A stretch of 64,000 nucleotides of DNA from Streptomyces sp. SUK 48. Lineage in GTDB: Bacteria > Actinomycetota > Actinomycetes > Streptomycetales > Streptomycetaceae. Below, piece by piece: positions 50,450 through 59,974 of the stretch (position 1 is its first letter; each line of letters opens with the position of its first letter). The DNA lies in the NCBI RefSeq assembly GCF_009650765.1, contig NZ_CP045740.1, forward strand, positions 5,122,001-5,186,000, in the 5' to 3' direction. Position numbers and translations under genes: made by a program. The notes beneath the pieces are model-generated. The model was not told the DNA's origin and did not search any database. It saw only the letters and a program-made list of their open reading frames with translations.

Positions 50450-50875
50450 ATGCTCATGCGTACCGACCCGTTCCGCGACTTCGACCGACTCGCGCAGCAG
50501 GTACTCGGCAGCACGAACCGCCCGTCGGCGATGCCGATGGACGCCTACCGTTCCGGTGACGAATTCCTGGTCCACTTCGACCTCCCCGGCGTCGATCCGG
50601 AGACGATCGAACTGGACGTCGAGCGCAACGTCATCAATGTCCGCGCCGAGCGCCGCGGTCCTCTTCCCGAGGACGCTCAGGCGCTGGTCGCGGAGCGGCC
50701 GACGGGCACCTTCACCCGTCAGCTCTTCCTCGGCGACACCCTGGACACGGACCGCATCGACGCCTCCTACGAGTCCGGCGTCCTGACCCTGCGCATCCCG
50801 GTCGCCGAACGGGCGAAGCCGCGCCGCATCCAGATCACCGGCGGCACCCCCTCCCGCAAGCAGCTCGCCGGCTGA
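50450..50875 (+). CDS. Hsp20/alpha-crystallin small heat-shock protein
   Basis: 141 residues from ATG 50450 (GTG 50447 is also possible), with GAAGGGAG ahead. The alpha-crystallin domain runs from 'MPMDAYRSGDEFLVHFDLPGVDPETIELDVERNV' to 'ASYESGVLTLRIPVAE', the conserved G-x-L motif. The C-terminal extension is 'KPRRIQITGG'. It is an ATP-independent holdase similar in length to Hsp18 of Streptomyces. Confidence 0.95.
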   Translation: MLMRTDPFRDFDRLAQQVLGSTNRPSAMPMDAYRSGDEFLVHFDLPGVDPETIELDVERNVINVRAERRGPLPEDAQALVAERPTGTFTRQLFLGDTLDTDRIDASYESGVLTLRIPVAERAKPRRIQITGGTPSRKQLAG

Positions 50876-50881
50876 CCCACG

Positions 50882-50915
50882 GGGCGGGGCGGGACCCGCA
50901 AGTCCCGCCCCGCCC
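50882..50915 (+). terminator. Terminator after hsp20
   Basis: Perfect 14-bp GC-only stem (50882-50895 and 50902-50915) with loop CCGCAA. Confidence 0.88.
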
Positions 50916-51031
50916 TGGGCCGTTCGGCCCCTGGAGCTTGCCCACCCGTCCCGATCCACCGGTACGGCGACGGGGTACGGAACCACTGGACGTACCGAAC
51001 ACCCGCGCGCCCCGCGGAAGGAGCCATGACG

Positions 51032-51733
51032 ATGACCACGACGGTGCCGAAGCCCGCCGCGCGACCCACCGGGAAGAACACACCGGCACCGCAGCCCGCC
51101 TGGAAGAACCCGAGGGTACGGGAGCACGCCCTGAGGACCGCCTCGCAGGTCTCGGGGGCACCGGAGTCTGCGTCGAGTGCCGCCCGGGAGAACGTGGCGG
51201 CACCGGAGCCTGCGTCGAGGACCGCCCGGGAGAACACGGCGGCACCGCAGTCGGCTCGGGAGGACAGGGCGGTACCGGAGTCCACATCGCGGGCCGCCCG
51301 AGAGGACACGGCGGCACCGGTGCCCGCCCCGCGGACCACCTGGGAGGACCTGACCGAGGCCGTCCGCGAGGCGGGCGGCTACTCGACCCGGGCGCGGGCC
51401 GAACACCTCACCCGCACCGTCCTCACCGCCCTCGGCTCCCACCTCACCGGCGACGAACGCGTCGCCCTGGCCCAGTCCCTGCCCCCGGAGGCCGGCCACC
51501 TGATCGCTGCCCAGATCCCCCTGCCCCACCCTCTGCCGGCCCGGGAATTCGTCGACTCGGTGTCCACCCGGCTCCCCGACTCCACCCCGGCAACGGCCCG
51601 CTGGGACGTCAGCTCGGTCCTGACCACGCTCTCCACCACGATCGGCCCCGACCTGACGGACCGAGTGCTGACTCAACTGCCTCGGGGGTATGCGCTGTTG
51701 TTCGGGAGGGCGGAGCTGACGGCTATGGAGTGA
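51032..51733 (+). CDS. DUF2267 protein with repetitive N-terminus
   Basis: 233 residues from ATG 51032, which has AAGGAG 8 bases ahead (ATG 51026 is too close). The C-terminal 130 residues are DUF2267-like: 'WEDLTEAVREAGGYSTRARAEHLTRTVLTALGSHLTGDERVALAQSLPPE'. The first 95 residues are low-complexity and come from a 42-bp tandem repeat. DUF2267 proteins often accompany stress genes in actinobacteria; the role is unknown. It is downstream of hsp20 but past its terminator. Confidence 0.8.
   Translation: MTTTVPKPAARPTGKNTPAPQPAWKNPRVREHALRTASQVSGAPESASSAARENVAAPEPASRTARENTAAPQSAREDRAVPESTSRAAREDTAAPVPAPRTTWEDLTEAVREAGGYSTRARAEHLTRTVLTALGSHLTGDERVALAQSLPPEAGHLIAAQIPLPHPLPAREFVDSVSTRLPDSTPATARWDVSSVLTTLSTTIGPDLTDRVLTQLPRGYALLFGRAELTAME
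51157..51312 (+). repeat. 42-bp in-frame tandem repeats in the DUF2267 gene
   Basis: Four units beginning GGCACCGGAG or GGTACCGGAG, of 42, 42, 30 and 42 bp, encode variants of a 14-residue 'AAPE-ASRTAREN' unit. Lengths are multiples of three, so copy number can vary without breaking the frame. Confidence 0.8.
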
Positions 51734-51941
51734 CTTGCGTGGGAGTCCGTGCGCCATGCCCCTGTGCGGGACACGGGCAGGCCATCCGGGCGAAAGGTGA
51801 GGTGCCCACCTTCGTCCTGCCCTGAGGGCTGCCTACCTCTCGGACTCTCTTTGTCACTACAGTCGACTATGGTCGCTCCGGCGACGCATGATGTGGACGT
51901 TTGGTGTTCAACGAGTGGACGTCCGGCGGAGAAGGCAGGTC

Positions 51942-53468
51942 ATGGTCAGCCAGTGGCAGTTCGAAGTCCCCACGGCGGGCACCAAGCTGTTGCCTCCGGA
52001 CGGACGCTACATGGAGGCGCTCAGCAGCCAGGGGTACGGCTTCGAAGCCGCCGTCGCCGACCTGGTCGACAACTCCATCGACGCCGGGGCAGCGAACGTC
52101 GTCGTGCACTTCCTGCGTGACGGAGAACAACTCGTCAGCCTGGTCGTGGTCGACGACGGCAAAGGCATGGGTGAGGACGAACTCGATGTGGCCATGACTG
52201 TCGGCGGACGTCGTGGTTATAGCGAGAGGTCCCTGGGCATGTTCGGTACCGGGTTGAAGTCCGCATCGCTCAGTCATGCCGATTCGGTGACCGTGGTCAG
52301 TCGCACGAAGCGGAGTCGCCCCGCAGGTCGCCGCTGGTTGATGAAGCACGCCAAGCAAGGCTTCGAGTGCGACATCATCGACCCGGACTTCGCCCAGCAG
52401 TTCATCGACTTCTACCAGGGGCGTCCCATCGGCTTCCAGGGCACGATCGTCCGTTGGGACGGAGTGAAGGACTTTCCGAAGCACGGTGGTGGTGGTCAGA
52501 CCGATCGCTACCTCCACCGAACTGTCAACAAGCTGGGGCTGCATCTCGGCCTGCACCTGCATCGTTTCCTCGCAGGGGACGGCTTCCACATCACCATCTC
52601 GGTTCAGGACGTTCGCACCGGTGTCGAGTATGCGAACTACGGTGTCGAGCCGTTGGACCCGTTCGCCTACCCCGTGTCCGGAGATTCGGGATATCCGAGC
52701 ACTTTCAACGTCGACGTCCCCGACCTGGGGCCGGTCGAACTTCGTGCCCATATATGGCCTCCGCGTTCCTCTCTCGACGAGTACAAGGCATTCGGGGCGG
52801 TATCCGAAAAGGCGGGCTTCTACTTCTACCGCCATGATCGGCTCGTCCAGGCCGGCGGCTGGAACAACTTCCGACAGCCGGAGCAGCATCTCGCTCTTGC
52901 CCGCGTTGCGGTGGAACTTCCGGACGATCCGGACGGCATGGTCTTTCGACTGACAGTGAAGAAGGAAGGTGTCCAGGCGTCTCCTGAGTTCACGGGAGTG
53001 CTGGACGAGGCCGAGGACTCCCGTGGGCGTACTTTCACCACCTATCTAGCGGATGCCGAGCGTGTCTACCGCGAGGCACGCAAACGCGCGGGCGTCGCGC
53101 GCAAGGCCGTGGTTCCGCCGGGGCGCGGTATGGATCCACAAGTACGTCAGGCGATTGAGGAAGAGGTACCACTGACATACGACGACCCCTTGCAGTTCCG
53201 TTGGCAGAAGCTGCCCAATGACAAGTTCTTCGAGGTCGATCAGGAAGCCCAGGTTCTCCTGCTCAACCAGCGGTATAGAGGCGCTCTGCTCGGCGGTCGC
53301 GGTGGCACACTGAACGATGCCCCGGTGGTCAAGTCGCTCATGTACCTGCTCATGCAGGATGCCTTCCAGCGCGAGCGCATGGGAAGTCGCCTCAAGGACA
53401 ACATCGAGCTGTGGCAGGCGGTACTCGTCGCAGCGGCGCGGGCCGAACTCGATCGGATGGCCGACTGA
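51942..53468 (+). CDS. MORC-like GHKL ATPase (defence island, plus operon gene 1)
   Basis: 508 residues from ATG 51942. The Bergerat ATP fold is clear: N-box 'LVDNSIDAGA' (residues 41-50), G1 'VDDGKGM' (70-76) and G2 'LGMFGTGLKSAS' (98-109), followed by 'GTIVRWDG' and a transducer-like middle domain. It is closest in pattern to MutL/MORC ATPases described in bacterial restriction-like operons with Z1 helicases. ATP binding should drive dimerisation around DNA. Its stop overlaps the next gene's ATG (TGATG). Codons are visibly less G/C-biased than in the core genes upstream, suggesting transfer. Confidence 0.88.
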   Translation: MVSQWQFEVPTAGTKLLPPDGRYMEALSSQGYGFEAAVADLVDNSIDAGAANVVVHFLRDGEQLVSLVVVDDGKGMGEDELDVAMTVGGRRGYSERSLGMFGTGLKSASLSHADSVTVVSRTKRSRPAGRRWLMKHAKQGFECDIIDPDFAQQFIDFYQGRPIGFQGTIVRWDGVKDFPKHGGGGQTDRYLHRTVNKLGLHLGLHLHRFLAGDGFHITISVQDVRTGVEYANYGVEPLDPFAYPVSGDSGYPSTFNVDVPDLGPVELRAHIWPPRSSLDEYKAFGAVSEKAGFYFYRHDRLVQAGGWNNFRQPEQHLALARVAVELPDDPDGMVFRLTVKKEGVQASPEFTGVLDEAEDSRGRTFTTYLADAERVYREARKRAGVARKAVVPPGRGMDPQVRQAIEEEVPLTYDDPLQFRWQKLPNDKFFEVDQEAQVLLLNQRYRGALLGGRGGTLNDAPVVKSLMYLLMQDAFQRERMGSRLKDNIELWQAVLVAAARAELDRMAD

Positions 53469-54493
53469 TGAGCGCATGTGAAGGTGGATCCGGGGGCGCT
53501 GTAGTCCAGAGCCGTGCTCAGGAGCCGCAGGCGATCGAGCTGCCGTGGACCACGGTGGAGCACTACTTGGGACGAGGGCTGGCGGCGAGTTACAGGCTCT
53601 CGTCGGTCGGCGACCCCCTTGTCTCGTATGAGATAGCGGACGGTGGCAGAGGAATCGCACTTCATGTCGAGCTGACGGGGCCGCACCACGCCCCCCGCTC
53701 GCCGCTGTCCGCCGTGCGTGTCGACAACGTCCTGCACGCCGGCCGGCGGATGGTGCGTCTCACGACGCCTGAACCGGAACTCCTCCGCGATTTCCACGAC
53801 CTGGCGCTGGCTGTCGCAGACCGTATCGTCGTCGAAGGCCGGGACCTGGCTCGGGCCTTCGACGAGACGGTGCATGGTTGGAGCCTTTTGCTCGGTCGAA
53901 CTCGTGGTCTCTCTCTCGAACGGCGCCTCGGCCTCCAGGGCGAACTCGCCGTTCTGGTGCGGCTCGCGGAAGCCTCCGGGTGGCGAGCGGCAATCGATGC
54001 TTGGGTGGGCCCGGCCGGCGAGGAGCATGACTTCGCCCTGCAATCGGCGGATCTGGAGATCAAGACAACGGCCGGGGAGCGCCGTCGACACACTGTGCAC
54101 GGCCTCGGGCAACTCGAAGAGAGCCCCGGACGCTCGCTCTGGTTCGCGTCCCTGCGCGTCACCCGAGGCGGCACCGGGGGCCGCACCCTCGGAGAATCGG
54201 TCAAGGCCGCCAGGGACGCGGCTGCCGCCGAGAGTATCGCGTCGAGGGCGCGTCTGGACCGACTTCTGTCCGCCACGGGTTGGAATCCCGACCAACCGGA
54301 CGATGAACGGTGGACGCCTCGGGACAGCCCCTTGATGTTGCGAGCGGCCGATATGCCACGTCTCACGCCTGGTGACCTGCCGGCCGCGGCGCAGGGGCGG
54401 ATAGACGGGGTCACCTACAGGGTGGACGTGACCGAACTCCAGCCTGTGGCAGAACCGTACCCCGTCGATCTCTCCGATCTCCGCCTCCCCTGA
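53468..54493 (+). CDS. PD-(D/E)XK nuclease-fold protein, DUF4420-like (defence island, gene 2)
   Basis: 341 residues. A core with E159 ('LGLQGELAVLVRL'), D188 ('EEHDF') and E197-x-K199 ('ADLEIKTT') matches the E...D...E-x-K active site of the PD-(D/E)XK fold, as in PF14390. All residues are present, so it is a candidate restriction nuclease. Translation is coupled to the GHKL ATPase. The exact family number is from memory. Confidence 0.82.
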   Translation: MSACEGGSGGAVVQSRAQEPQAIELPWTTVEHYLGRGLAASYRLSSVGDPLVSYEIADGGRGIALHVELTGPHHAPRSPLSAVRVDNVLHAGRRMVRLTTPEPELLRDFHDLALAVADRIVVEGRDLARAFDETVHGWSLLLGRTRGLSLERRLGLQGELAVLVRLAEASGWRAAIDAWVGPAGEEHDFALQSADLEIKTTAGERRRHTVHGLGQLEESPGRSLWFASLRVTRGGTGGRTLGESVKAARDAAAAESIASRARLDRLLSATGWNPDQPDDERWTPRDSPLMLRAADMPRLTPGDLPAAAQGRIDGVTYRVDVTELQPVAEPYPVDLSDLRLP

Positions 54494-54541
54494 CGAACCC
54501 CCTCCCACGGCATTCCTCAGCCGGTACCCCGAAGGAAGAGC

Positions 54542-57511
54542 ATGACCAGCAGTCCGACCGACGACCTTCTTCTTCAGTTGCTCAGCACAGCTCTCGCCGA
54601 CATGCACACCAGCCGCCCCAAGAAGCTGGTGCGCGCTCTCGAATTTCAGGCCGAGAGTATGTCTCCGCAGGCTGAGGAACTGGCGAGCGAGGATGTGCTG
54701 CGGGACGCGCTGGAGCGCTCACATCCGACCGACCCGCTGGTGGAGGTGTGGCGGAAAAAGCTGACCGATTGGGACTTCCTGCCCGAGCCTGCCTGGTCGG
54801 ACACACCGGAACGCACGCAGGTCCGCCGCGAGGCCGTCTACGGACTGCTGGCGATTTCGGAGGAAACCCGTAAGCTGCTGGACAATCTCGTCCCGGTCTC
54901 CCAGGCTGCGGTCCCGGTGATCATCAGCGACGAGTTCGTTCCTTGGTACACGCCCCAGTCACGGCAGGGACGTTCCTGGTATTGGCCGGAATATCGGGCC
55001 TATCTGGAGAACAAGGGGTGGGACGCGGAGGCCGTGGCCGGCCTCGATGTCGCTACCGACGCGGTGGTCGAGCGTCTCGCCGACCCGACGCAGCCGGCGG
55101 CCTACCAGTCGAAGGGGCTGGTGGTCGGTTACGTGCAGTCGGGGAAGACCGCGAATTTCGCCGGTGTGATTGCCAAGGCCGTCGATGCCGGATACCGATT
55201 GGTGATCGTCCTCGGCGGCACCATCAACATGCTGCGCGCGCAGACTCAGCGACGCCTCGACATGGAACTCGTCGGTCGGGAGAACATCCTGCGCGGGGCG
55301 AGCGAATACGAATCCGACTACGCAGATGATCCGGCGTGGATTCAGGGCAAGTTCACCACCTTCGGTGATCTGCCGTCTGCTCGCGGGGGCTTCGACATCG
55401 TGCGCCTGACGACACGTGACGACGACTACAAGAGTCTCCTGCAGGGCATCACGGCACTCGAATTCGAGAAACAGGAACCCGCGCTGCCGCTCTTCGATCC
55501 GCGTAACCTGCATCGATCTTCGGCACGCCTCATGGTGGTCAAGAAGCACAAGACGGTCCTGACAAAGTTGGTCAAGGACCTCAAGAAGATCAAGACGCCG
55601 CTTTCCGAGATCCCCGTGCTGATCATCGACGACGAATCCGACGAGGCGTCGGTCAACACCTCCGACCTCGCCAAGCCCGACGCCGAGCGGAGCGCGATCA
55701 ACCAGAAGATCTCGGAGCTGCTTAAACTCCTGCCGCGGGCGCAGTACGTCGGCTACACCGCCACCCCGTACGCCAACGTGTTCGTCGACCCCAGTGATGC
55801 CGAGGACATCTTCCCGAAGGATTTCATTCTTTCTCTTCCCCGGCCCGAGGGGTACATGGGGGCGCGAGACTTCCACGACTTGGACTCCCCGATCCCGGAA
55901 GGGGAACGCACGTTCGCGAACTCCAACGAACTCGCCCACGTGCGCAACATCACAGTGAACGGTGAAGACGACGCCTGCCTCCAGCAAGCCATGGACATGT
56001 TCGTTCTCACGGCTGCGATGAAGCTCTACCGAGAAGCAGAGGGAGGCTTGGGCGACCGGTACTTCCAGCATCACACGATGCTCATCCACGAGTCCGTGCG
56101 CACCGAGGCGCATCGCGAATTGCTGAGCAAAGTGACCGGCATGTGGTGGAATGCCGGGTATCTGGGTTCGACCGGTCATCGGCGGCTACGCGAGCTCTTC
56201 GAGACGGACATCGCTCCGGTATCTGCGGTGCGCGCCGACGACCACGCCGTACCGCCCACGTACGAAGCCCTCTCCCCCTATGTGGGTCCGGCCTTGACTC
56301 GCATCGGCGGGGACGACAACCCGATCGTCGTCGTGAATGGTGACAAGGACCTCGAAACCGCGAAAGCGGACTTCGACAAGCGGTCCATCTGGAAGATCCT
56401 CATCGGTGGCCAGAAACTCGCGCGTGGCTTCACCGTGGAAGGGCTCACGGTCTCCTATTTCCGCCGCCGCACGGGCAATGCCTCCACCCTGATGCAGATG
56501 GGTCGATGGTTCGGCTTCCGCGAGGGGTATCGAGACCTCGTGCGACTCTTCCTGGGGCGTGCGGAGACCGTGCGTGCCAAGGAGATCGACCTGTACTCGG
56601 CGTTCGAGGCCATTTGCCTGGACGAGGAAAGCTTCCGCAGTGAATTGCAGCAGTACGCCACGATGATCGACGGCAAGCCGCAGGTTACTCCGGACCAGGT
56701 GCCGCCGCTCGTCTCGCAGCATCTGCCCTGGCTCAAGCCGACCAGCCCCAACAAGATGTACAACGCGCGCCTCGTCGAGCTGCGTTCGCCGGGGCAGTGG
56801 CAGGAGCCCACCGCGTATCCGGCCAAGGTCGCCGATCTGCGGCACAATACCGGACTTTGGATGCCCGTCCTGGACTCCTTGTCCTCGGCCACCACATCGC
56901 TCGCCTACACCTTCCCGCCCGACGGCACGAGTGACTCCGTCACCCACCGATACGATGCATTCGTCGGTCGAATCCTTCCCCAGGACTTCCTTGAGCTGAT
57001 CGACAAGCTGCGCTGGGGTGCCCCTTCCCAGTTCGAGCCCCACCGTGCCTACCTCACGGAGATCAACCAGGGCCCTTCGCCGGACGTCGACGACTGGTTG
57101 GTGATCGCGCCTCAGCACGCCAAACGCGGTCAGCGTCTGCTTCTCGGTACGGAGAGCCGCCCGTTCGCCTGGTTCGGCCGCGAGCGTAGGCGTGGTCCGC
57201 TTTTCGGTGCGATCAGTGAGCCGAAGCACCGTGCGGTACCCCATCGCATCGCGGGTGCGCTCCCCGAGTCGGGCCATCCGAGCACCGAGTCTGAGGTCGC
57301 TCCACGGCGAGGGGTACTGATCATCTATCCCCTTGTGGAGCCGCAGAACCGCCCGGACATCGATGGAGAAGGTCGACTCACGCCGGAGAAGATCACCATG
57401 GCCTTCTCTTTCGTCGCCCCCGCGACGGCCCGTCGAGCCGACGGCCGGGTTGTACGTTTCACCACCATCGACTCCGCCAAGAAAGGACAAGCGATCATCG
57501 ACGCCCGTTGA
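54542..57511 (+). CDS. Z1-domain superfamily II helicase-like protein (defence island, gene 3)
   Basis: 989 residues from ATG 54542, with AAGGAAGAG upstream. Walker A is 'GYVQSGKTAN' (about 196-205), an acidic motif II is 'IIDDESDEAS' (about 361-370), motif III-like 'GYTATPYANVF', then 'ARGFTVEGLTVSYF' and the arginine-finger motif 'MQMGRWFGFREGY' (about 652). Z1 proteins are the motor of restriction systems with GHKL ATPases. It is the largest gene of the operon and is intact. Confidence 0.92.
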   Translation: MTSSPTDDLLLQLLSTALADMHTSRPKKLVRALEFQAESMSPQAEELASEDVLRDALERSHPTDPLVEVWRKKLTDWDFLPEPAWSDTPERTQVRREAVYGLLAISEETRKLLDNLVPVSQAAVPVIISDEFVPWYTPQSRQGRSWYWPEYRAYLENKGWDAEAVAGLDVATDAVVERLADPTQPAAYQSKGLVVGYVQSGKTANFAGVIAKAVDAGYRLVIVLGGTINMLRAQTQRRLDMELVGRENILRGASEYESDYADDPAWIQGKFTTFGDLPSARGGFDIVRLTTRDDDYKSLLQGITALEFEKQEPALPLFDPRNLHRSSARLMVVKKHKTVLTKLVKDLKKIKTPLSEIPVLIIDDESDEASVNTSDLAKPDAERSAINQKISELLKLLPRAQYVGYTATPYANVFVDPSDAEDIFPKDFILSLPRPEGYMGARDFHDLDSPIPEGERTFANSNELAHVRNITVNGEDDACLQQAMDMFVLTAAMKLYREAEGGLGDRYFQHHTMLIHESVRTEAHRELLSKVTGMWWNAGYLGSTGHRRLRELFETDIAPVSAVRADDHAVPPTYEALSPYVGPALTRIGGDDNPIVVVNGDKDLETAKADFDKRSIWKILIGGQKLARGFTVEGLTVSYFRRRTGNASTLMQMGRWFGFREGYRDLVRLFLGRAETVRAKEIDLYSAFEAICLDEESFRSELQQYATMIDGKPQVTPDQVPPLVSQHLPWLKPTSPNKMYNARLVELRSPGQWQEPTAYPAKVADLRHNTGLWMPVLDSLSSATTSLAYTFPPDGTSDSVTHRYDAFVGRILPQDFLELIDKLRWGAPSQFEPHRAYLTEINQGPSPDVDDWLVIAPQHAKRGQRLLLGTESRPFAWFGRERRRGPLFGAISEPKHRAVPHRIAGALPESGHPSTESEVAPRRGVLIIYPLVEPQNRPDIDGEGRLTPEKITMAFSFVAPATARRADGRVVRFTTIDSAKKGQAIIDAR

Positions 57512-57645
57512 CCGGGATCGCTGCAGCCGGGTCCGGGCGGCCGCTACCCTCGATGCGAGGGATCTTGCCGTCCGGATGTGTGGGCGACCGCGAAAGTGCC
57601 GTATTCGGCGACGACGAGGGGAACGCCACCAAGAAGCGGGGAAAC

Positions 57646-58688
57646 GTGGAGTTTGCCGAGGGTCGTGATCGTGTCGCCTTGCCGACGAGCAGGCTGACGT
57701 CGCTGGAGATCTGCGCGGGAGCCGGGGGTTTGGCGCTCGGGCTCGAACGCGCCGGGTTCGACCCCGTTCTCCTGCTCGACAACCGTCCCATCGCGTGTGA
57801 GACGCTGCGGGCCAATCGACCGGGGTGGGACGTCCGTGAGATCGATTTGACGGCCTTCGATCCCTTTGAAGATCAGCAGGTCTACGACGTACACCTGCTC
57901 TCGGGGGCCTCCCTCGGGTGAAGTCGCCGGCCGCAGCGAACCGTACGCGTGGGGACGAAGCCGAATTGTCGGTCCTCAAGGCGGCCGTCGACCTGGTCTA
58001 CGGTGTGCAGCCGCGGGCGATTCTTCTGGAAAACGTGCCCGATCTGGTCGAGAAGGATGAATACGAACCGGTCCGTGCGTACGTCGGTGAAGAACTCGGC
58101 CATCTCGGCTACCGATTCAGCTGGCACGTTCTGAACGCAAAGGATTTCGGCGTACCACAGAGCCGGAAGGTAGGTCTGCTGGTCGCGTTCAAGGGCGGTC
58201 TGATCGATCGCTTCGAGTGGCCGAAGCCGTATGAGGGCCCGTGCCCGGCGGTGGGGGAGACGCTTCTGGAATCCATGGGCGAACGTGGATGGCCGGATGC
58301 CGCGACGTGGGCGGCTCAGGCCGATGTGATCGCTCCCACCATCGTCGGCGGGTCTTGGGAGCGGGGCGGGGCGGACCTCGGGCCGACCGGAGCCAAGCGG
58401 AAGTGGGCTCAGATAGGAGTCGACGGCGTGACCGTGGCGGACCGGGTCCCGGGCTCGGACTTCGTCTGGAACCCGAGCATCGGGCGGAGCGGCCGAGTGA
58501 GGCTCACCGTCGATCAGGTGGCGCTGCTACAGGGCTTTCCAGCCGAGTGGAAGATCGCTGGTCTCAAGACGGCCCGATACCGGCAGGTGGGCAACGCCAC
58601 ACCCCCTCCACTCGCAAGGGCCGTCGGCGAGGCCATCGCCCAGGTCCTTCGGTGCGATGGCGAAGACCTGGGGTCGAAGGGCGAGTAG
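57646..58688 (+). pseudogene. Cytosine-C5 methyltransferase-like protein lacking the catalytic Cys; split by a frameshift as read
   Basis: Motif I 'EICAGAGGLALGLERAGF' is in the first frame, which may start at GTG 57646 (or TTG 57508). It ends at TGA 57921 after 'HLLSGASLG'. A single added G in the run 57903-57907 would continue it as 'LLSGGLPRVKSPAAANRTRG', followed by motif VI 'LLENVPDL', VIII 'PQSRKVGLL', IX 'LTVDQVALLQGFP' and X 'RQVGNATPPPLA'. The motif IV position therefore reads G-G-L-P-R, without the P-C dipeptide, so the protein cannot methylate by itself. GTGA at 57918-57921 could also allow re-initiation to make the second part as a separate chain. Confidence 0.8.
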
Positions 58689-58735
58689 TGACGGTAGGGT
58701 TGGTCGTTGCAGACCGACCGATAGGCAACGCCACC

Positions 58736-59839
58736 ATGACCAGCGCACCGCCCGTTGGGCCACGACGGCCCTTTCACGTCGTCGATCTCTTCGCCGGCCC
58801 CGGTGGGTTGGACATGGCGGCCGAGGCTCTGGGTCTTCCATCGATCGGAATCGAGTGGGACGACGACGCGGTGGCCACTCGGCTGGCCGCGGGCCTGAAG
58901 ACCGTCCACGGCGATGTCCGTCTGTTCGGGCCTGATCATCCCGACTTCAAGAACTGCAACGTACTGGCGGGAGGGCCTCCGTGCCAGACCTTCTCCATCG
59001 CGGGGAACGGCTCCGGTCGTAAGGCTTTCGATCTCGTCACCGGATTCATCCGCCGTATGCACGCCTGGTACGAGCTCGAGCGGGCCGGGAAGAAGGGCGA
59101 GCGCTGGGAAGACATCCAGCGCGAGTTGGACAAACTCGACGACGAGCGAACCGGTCTCGTCCTCCAGCCTCTGCGGTGGGTCTTCGAGGCGATGCTTCGC
59201 CCGCGGCACGGCGAAACGCAGCCGCGGCCGTTCGAAGTGATCGTCTTGGAGCAGGTTCCTTCCGTCATCGAGGTTTGGCACGAGTACGAGAAGGTTCTGA
59301 GCGCCGTCGGTTACCAGGCCAAGGCGAAGGTCTTCCACACGGAACAGTACGGGGTCCCGCAAACGCGACGGAGGGCCGTACTCGTGGCCCGAAGGAACGG
59401 AGAAGATCTCCCGGAACACTTCCTGCCTCCGACGCATCACCAGTACCGCAAGGGCGTGCAGAACAGCGACACCCTCTTTGCCGGCCGGGCCCCCTGGGTC
59501 TCGATGGCGGACGCCCTCCAAGAGATGTACCGGCACGTCGGCGAGGCCAAGCGTCGTCCCACGCCGTTCTGCGTCGTATCCAACTACGGCAGTGGAGGCG
59601 ACCCGAAGGCGCGTGGCCGTAGGGAATCGAATCTGCCTTCCGCGACGATCACCGGCAAATGGAAGCGCAATCGGATCGTGGCTTTGGATGCCCCGGAAAC
59701 CGAGATGGATCGCCTGAGCAACGAGGAAGCCGGCGTCTTCCAGACCTTTCCCTATCGGTACCCCTGGCGGGGCAGCGATGCTGCCCAGCAACAGCAGATC
59801 GGCAACGCGGTGCCCCGCGTTTCGGTGTGCACGTATTGA
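58736..59839 (+). CDS. DNA cytosine-C5 methyltransferase, catalytically complete; C-terminus frameshifted
   Basis: 367 residues as read from ATG 58736 (GTG 58688 is coupled to the previous stop). Motif I 'VVDLFAGPGGLDMAAEALG', IV with the catalytic cysteine 'LAGGPPCQTFSIAG', VI variant 'VLEQVPSV' (Q for N), VIII 'PQTRRRAVLVARR', target recognition segment, IX 'FQTFPYRYPW' and X 'QQIGNAVP'. After the C4 run 59813-59816 the frame is lost. An extra C would continue as 'PPRFGVHVLSGALELGV' to a stop at 59952. All catalytic motifs precede the break, so activity may survive. It probably protects host DNA from this system. Confidence 0.88.
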   Translation: MTSAPPVGPRRPFHVVDLFAGPGGLDMAAEALGLPSIGIEWDDDAVATRLAAGLKTVHGDVRLFGPDHPDFKNCNVLAGGPPCQTFSIAGNGSGRKAFDLVTGFIRRMHAWYELERAGKKGERWEDIQRELDKLDDERTGLVLQPLRWVFEAMLRPRHGETQPRPFEVIVLEQVPSVIEVWHEYEKVLSAVGYQAKAKVFHTEQYGVPQTRRRAVLVARRNGEDLPEHFLPPTHHQYRKGVQNSDTLFAGRAPWVSMADALQEMYRHVGEAKRRPTPFCVVSNYGSGGDPKARGRRESNLPSATITGKWKRNRIVALDAPETEMDRLSNEEAGVFQTFPYRYPWRGSDAAQQQQIGNAVPRVSVCTY

Positions 59840-59974
59840 GCGGGGCACTCGAATTGGGCGTCCCCCGAGCCGACGTATGGGAGAGGCTTCTGCGGTGGCG
59901 GCCGGAGCCAAAGGATCAGGAGGCCGCTTCTCAAACCGAGGTATCGGATTGAGAAGCGAGTCGCGTCTCGATCG

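Noticed and set aside
51157..51312. Regular repeats considered as a CRISPR array
   Set aside because: Units abut with no variable spacers, have lengths divisible by three and encode a repeated peptide inside a gene; no cas genes are present.
44485..51941. The tRNA at 44485 as the integration site of the defence island
   Set aside because: More than 7 kb of ordinary genes separate them, there is no integrase in the window, and I found no copy of the tRNA 3' end near the island boundary.
57508..57645. TTG 57508 as the start of methyltransferase 1
   Set aside because: The extra 46 residues look non-homologous and low in constraint. GTG 57646 lies just ahead of motif I, although the upstream start cannot be fully excluded.
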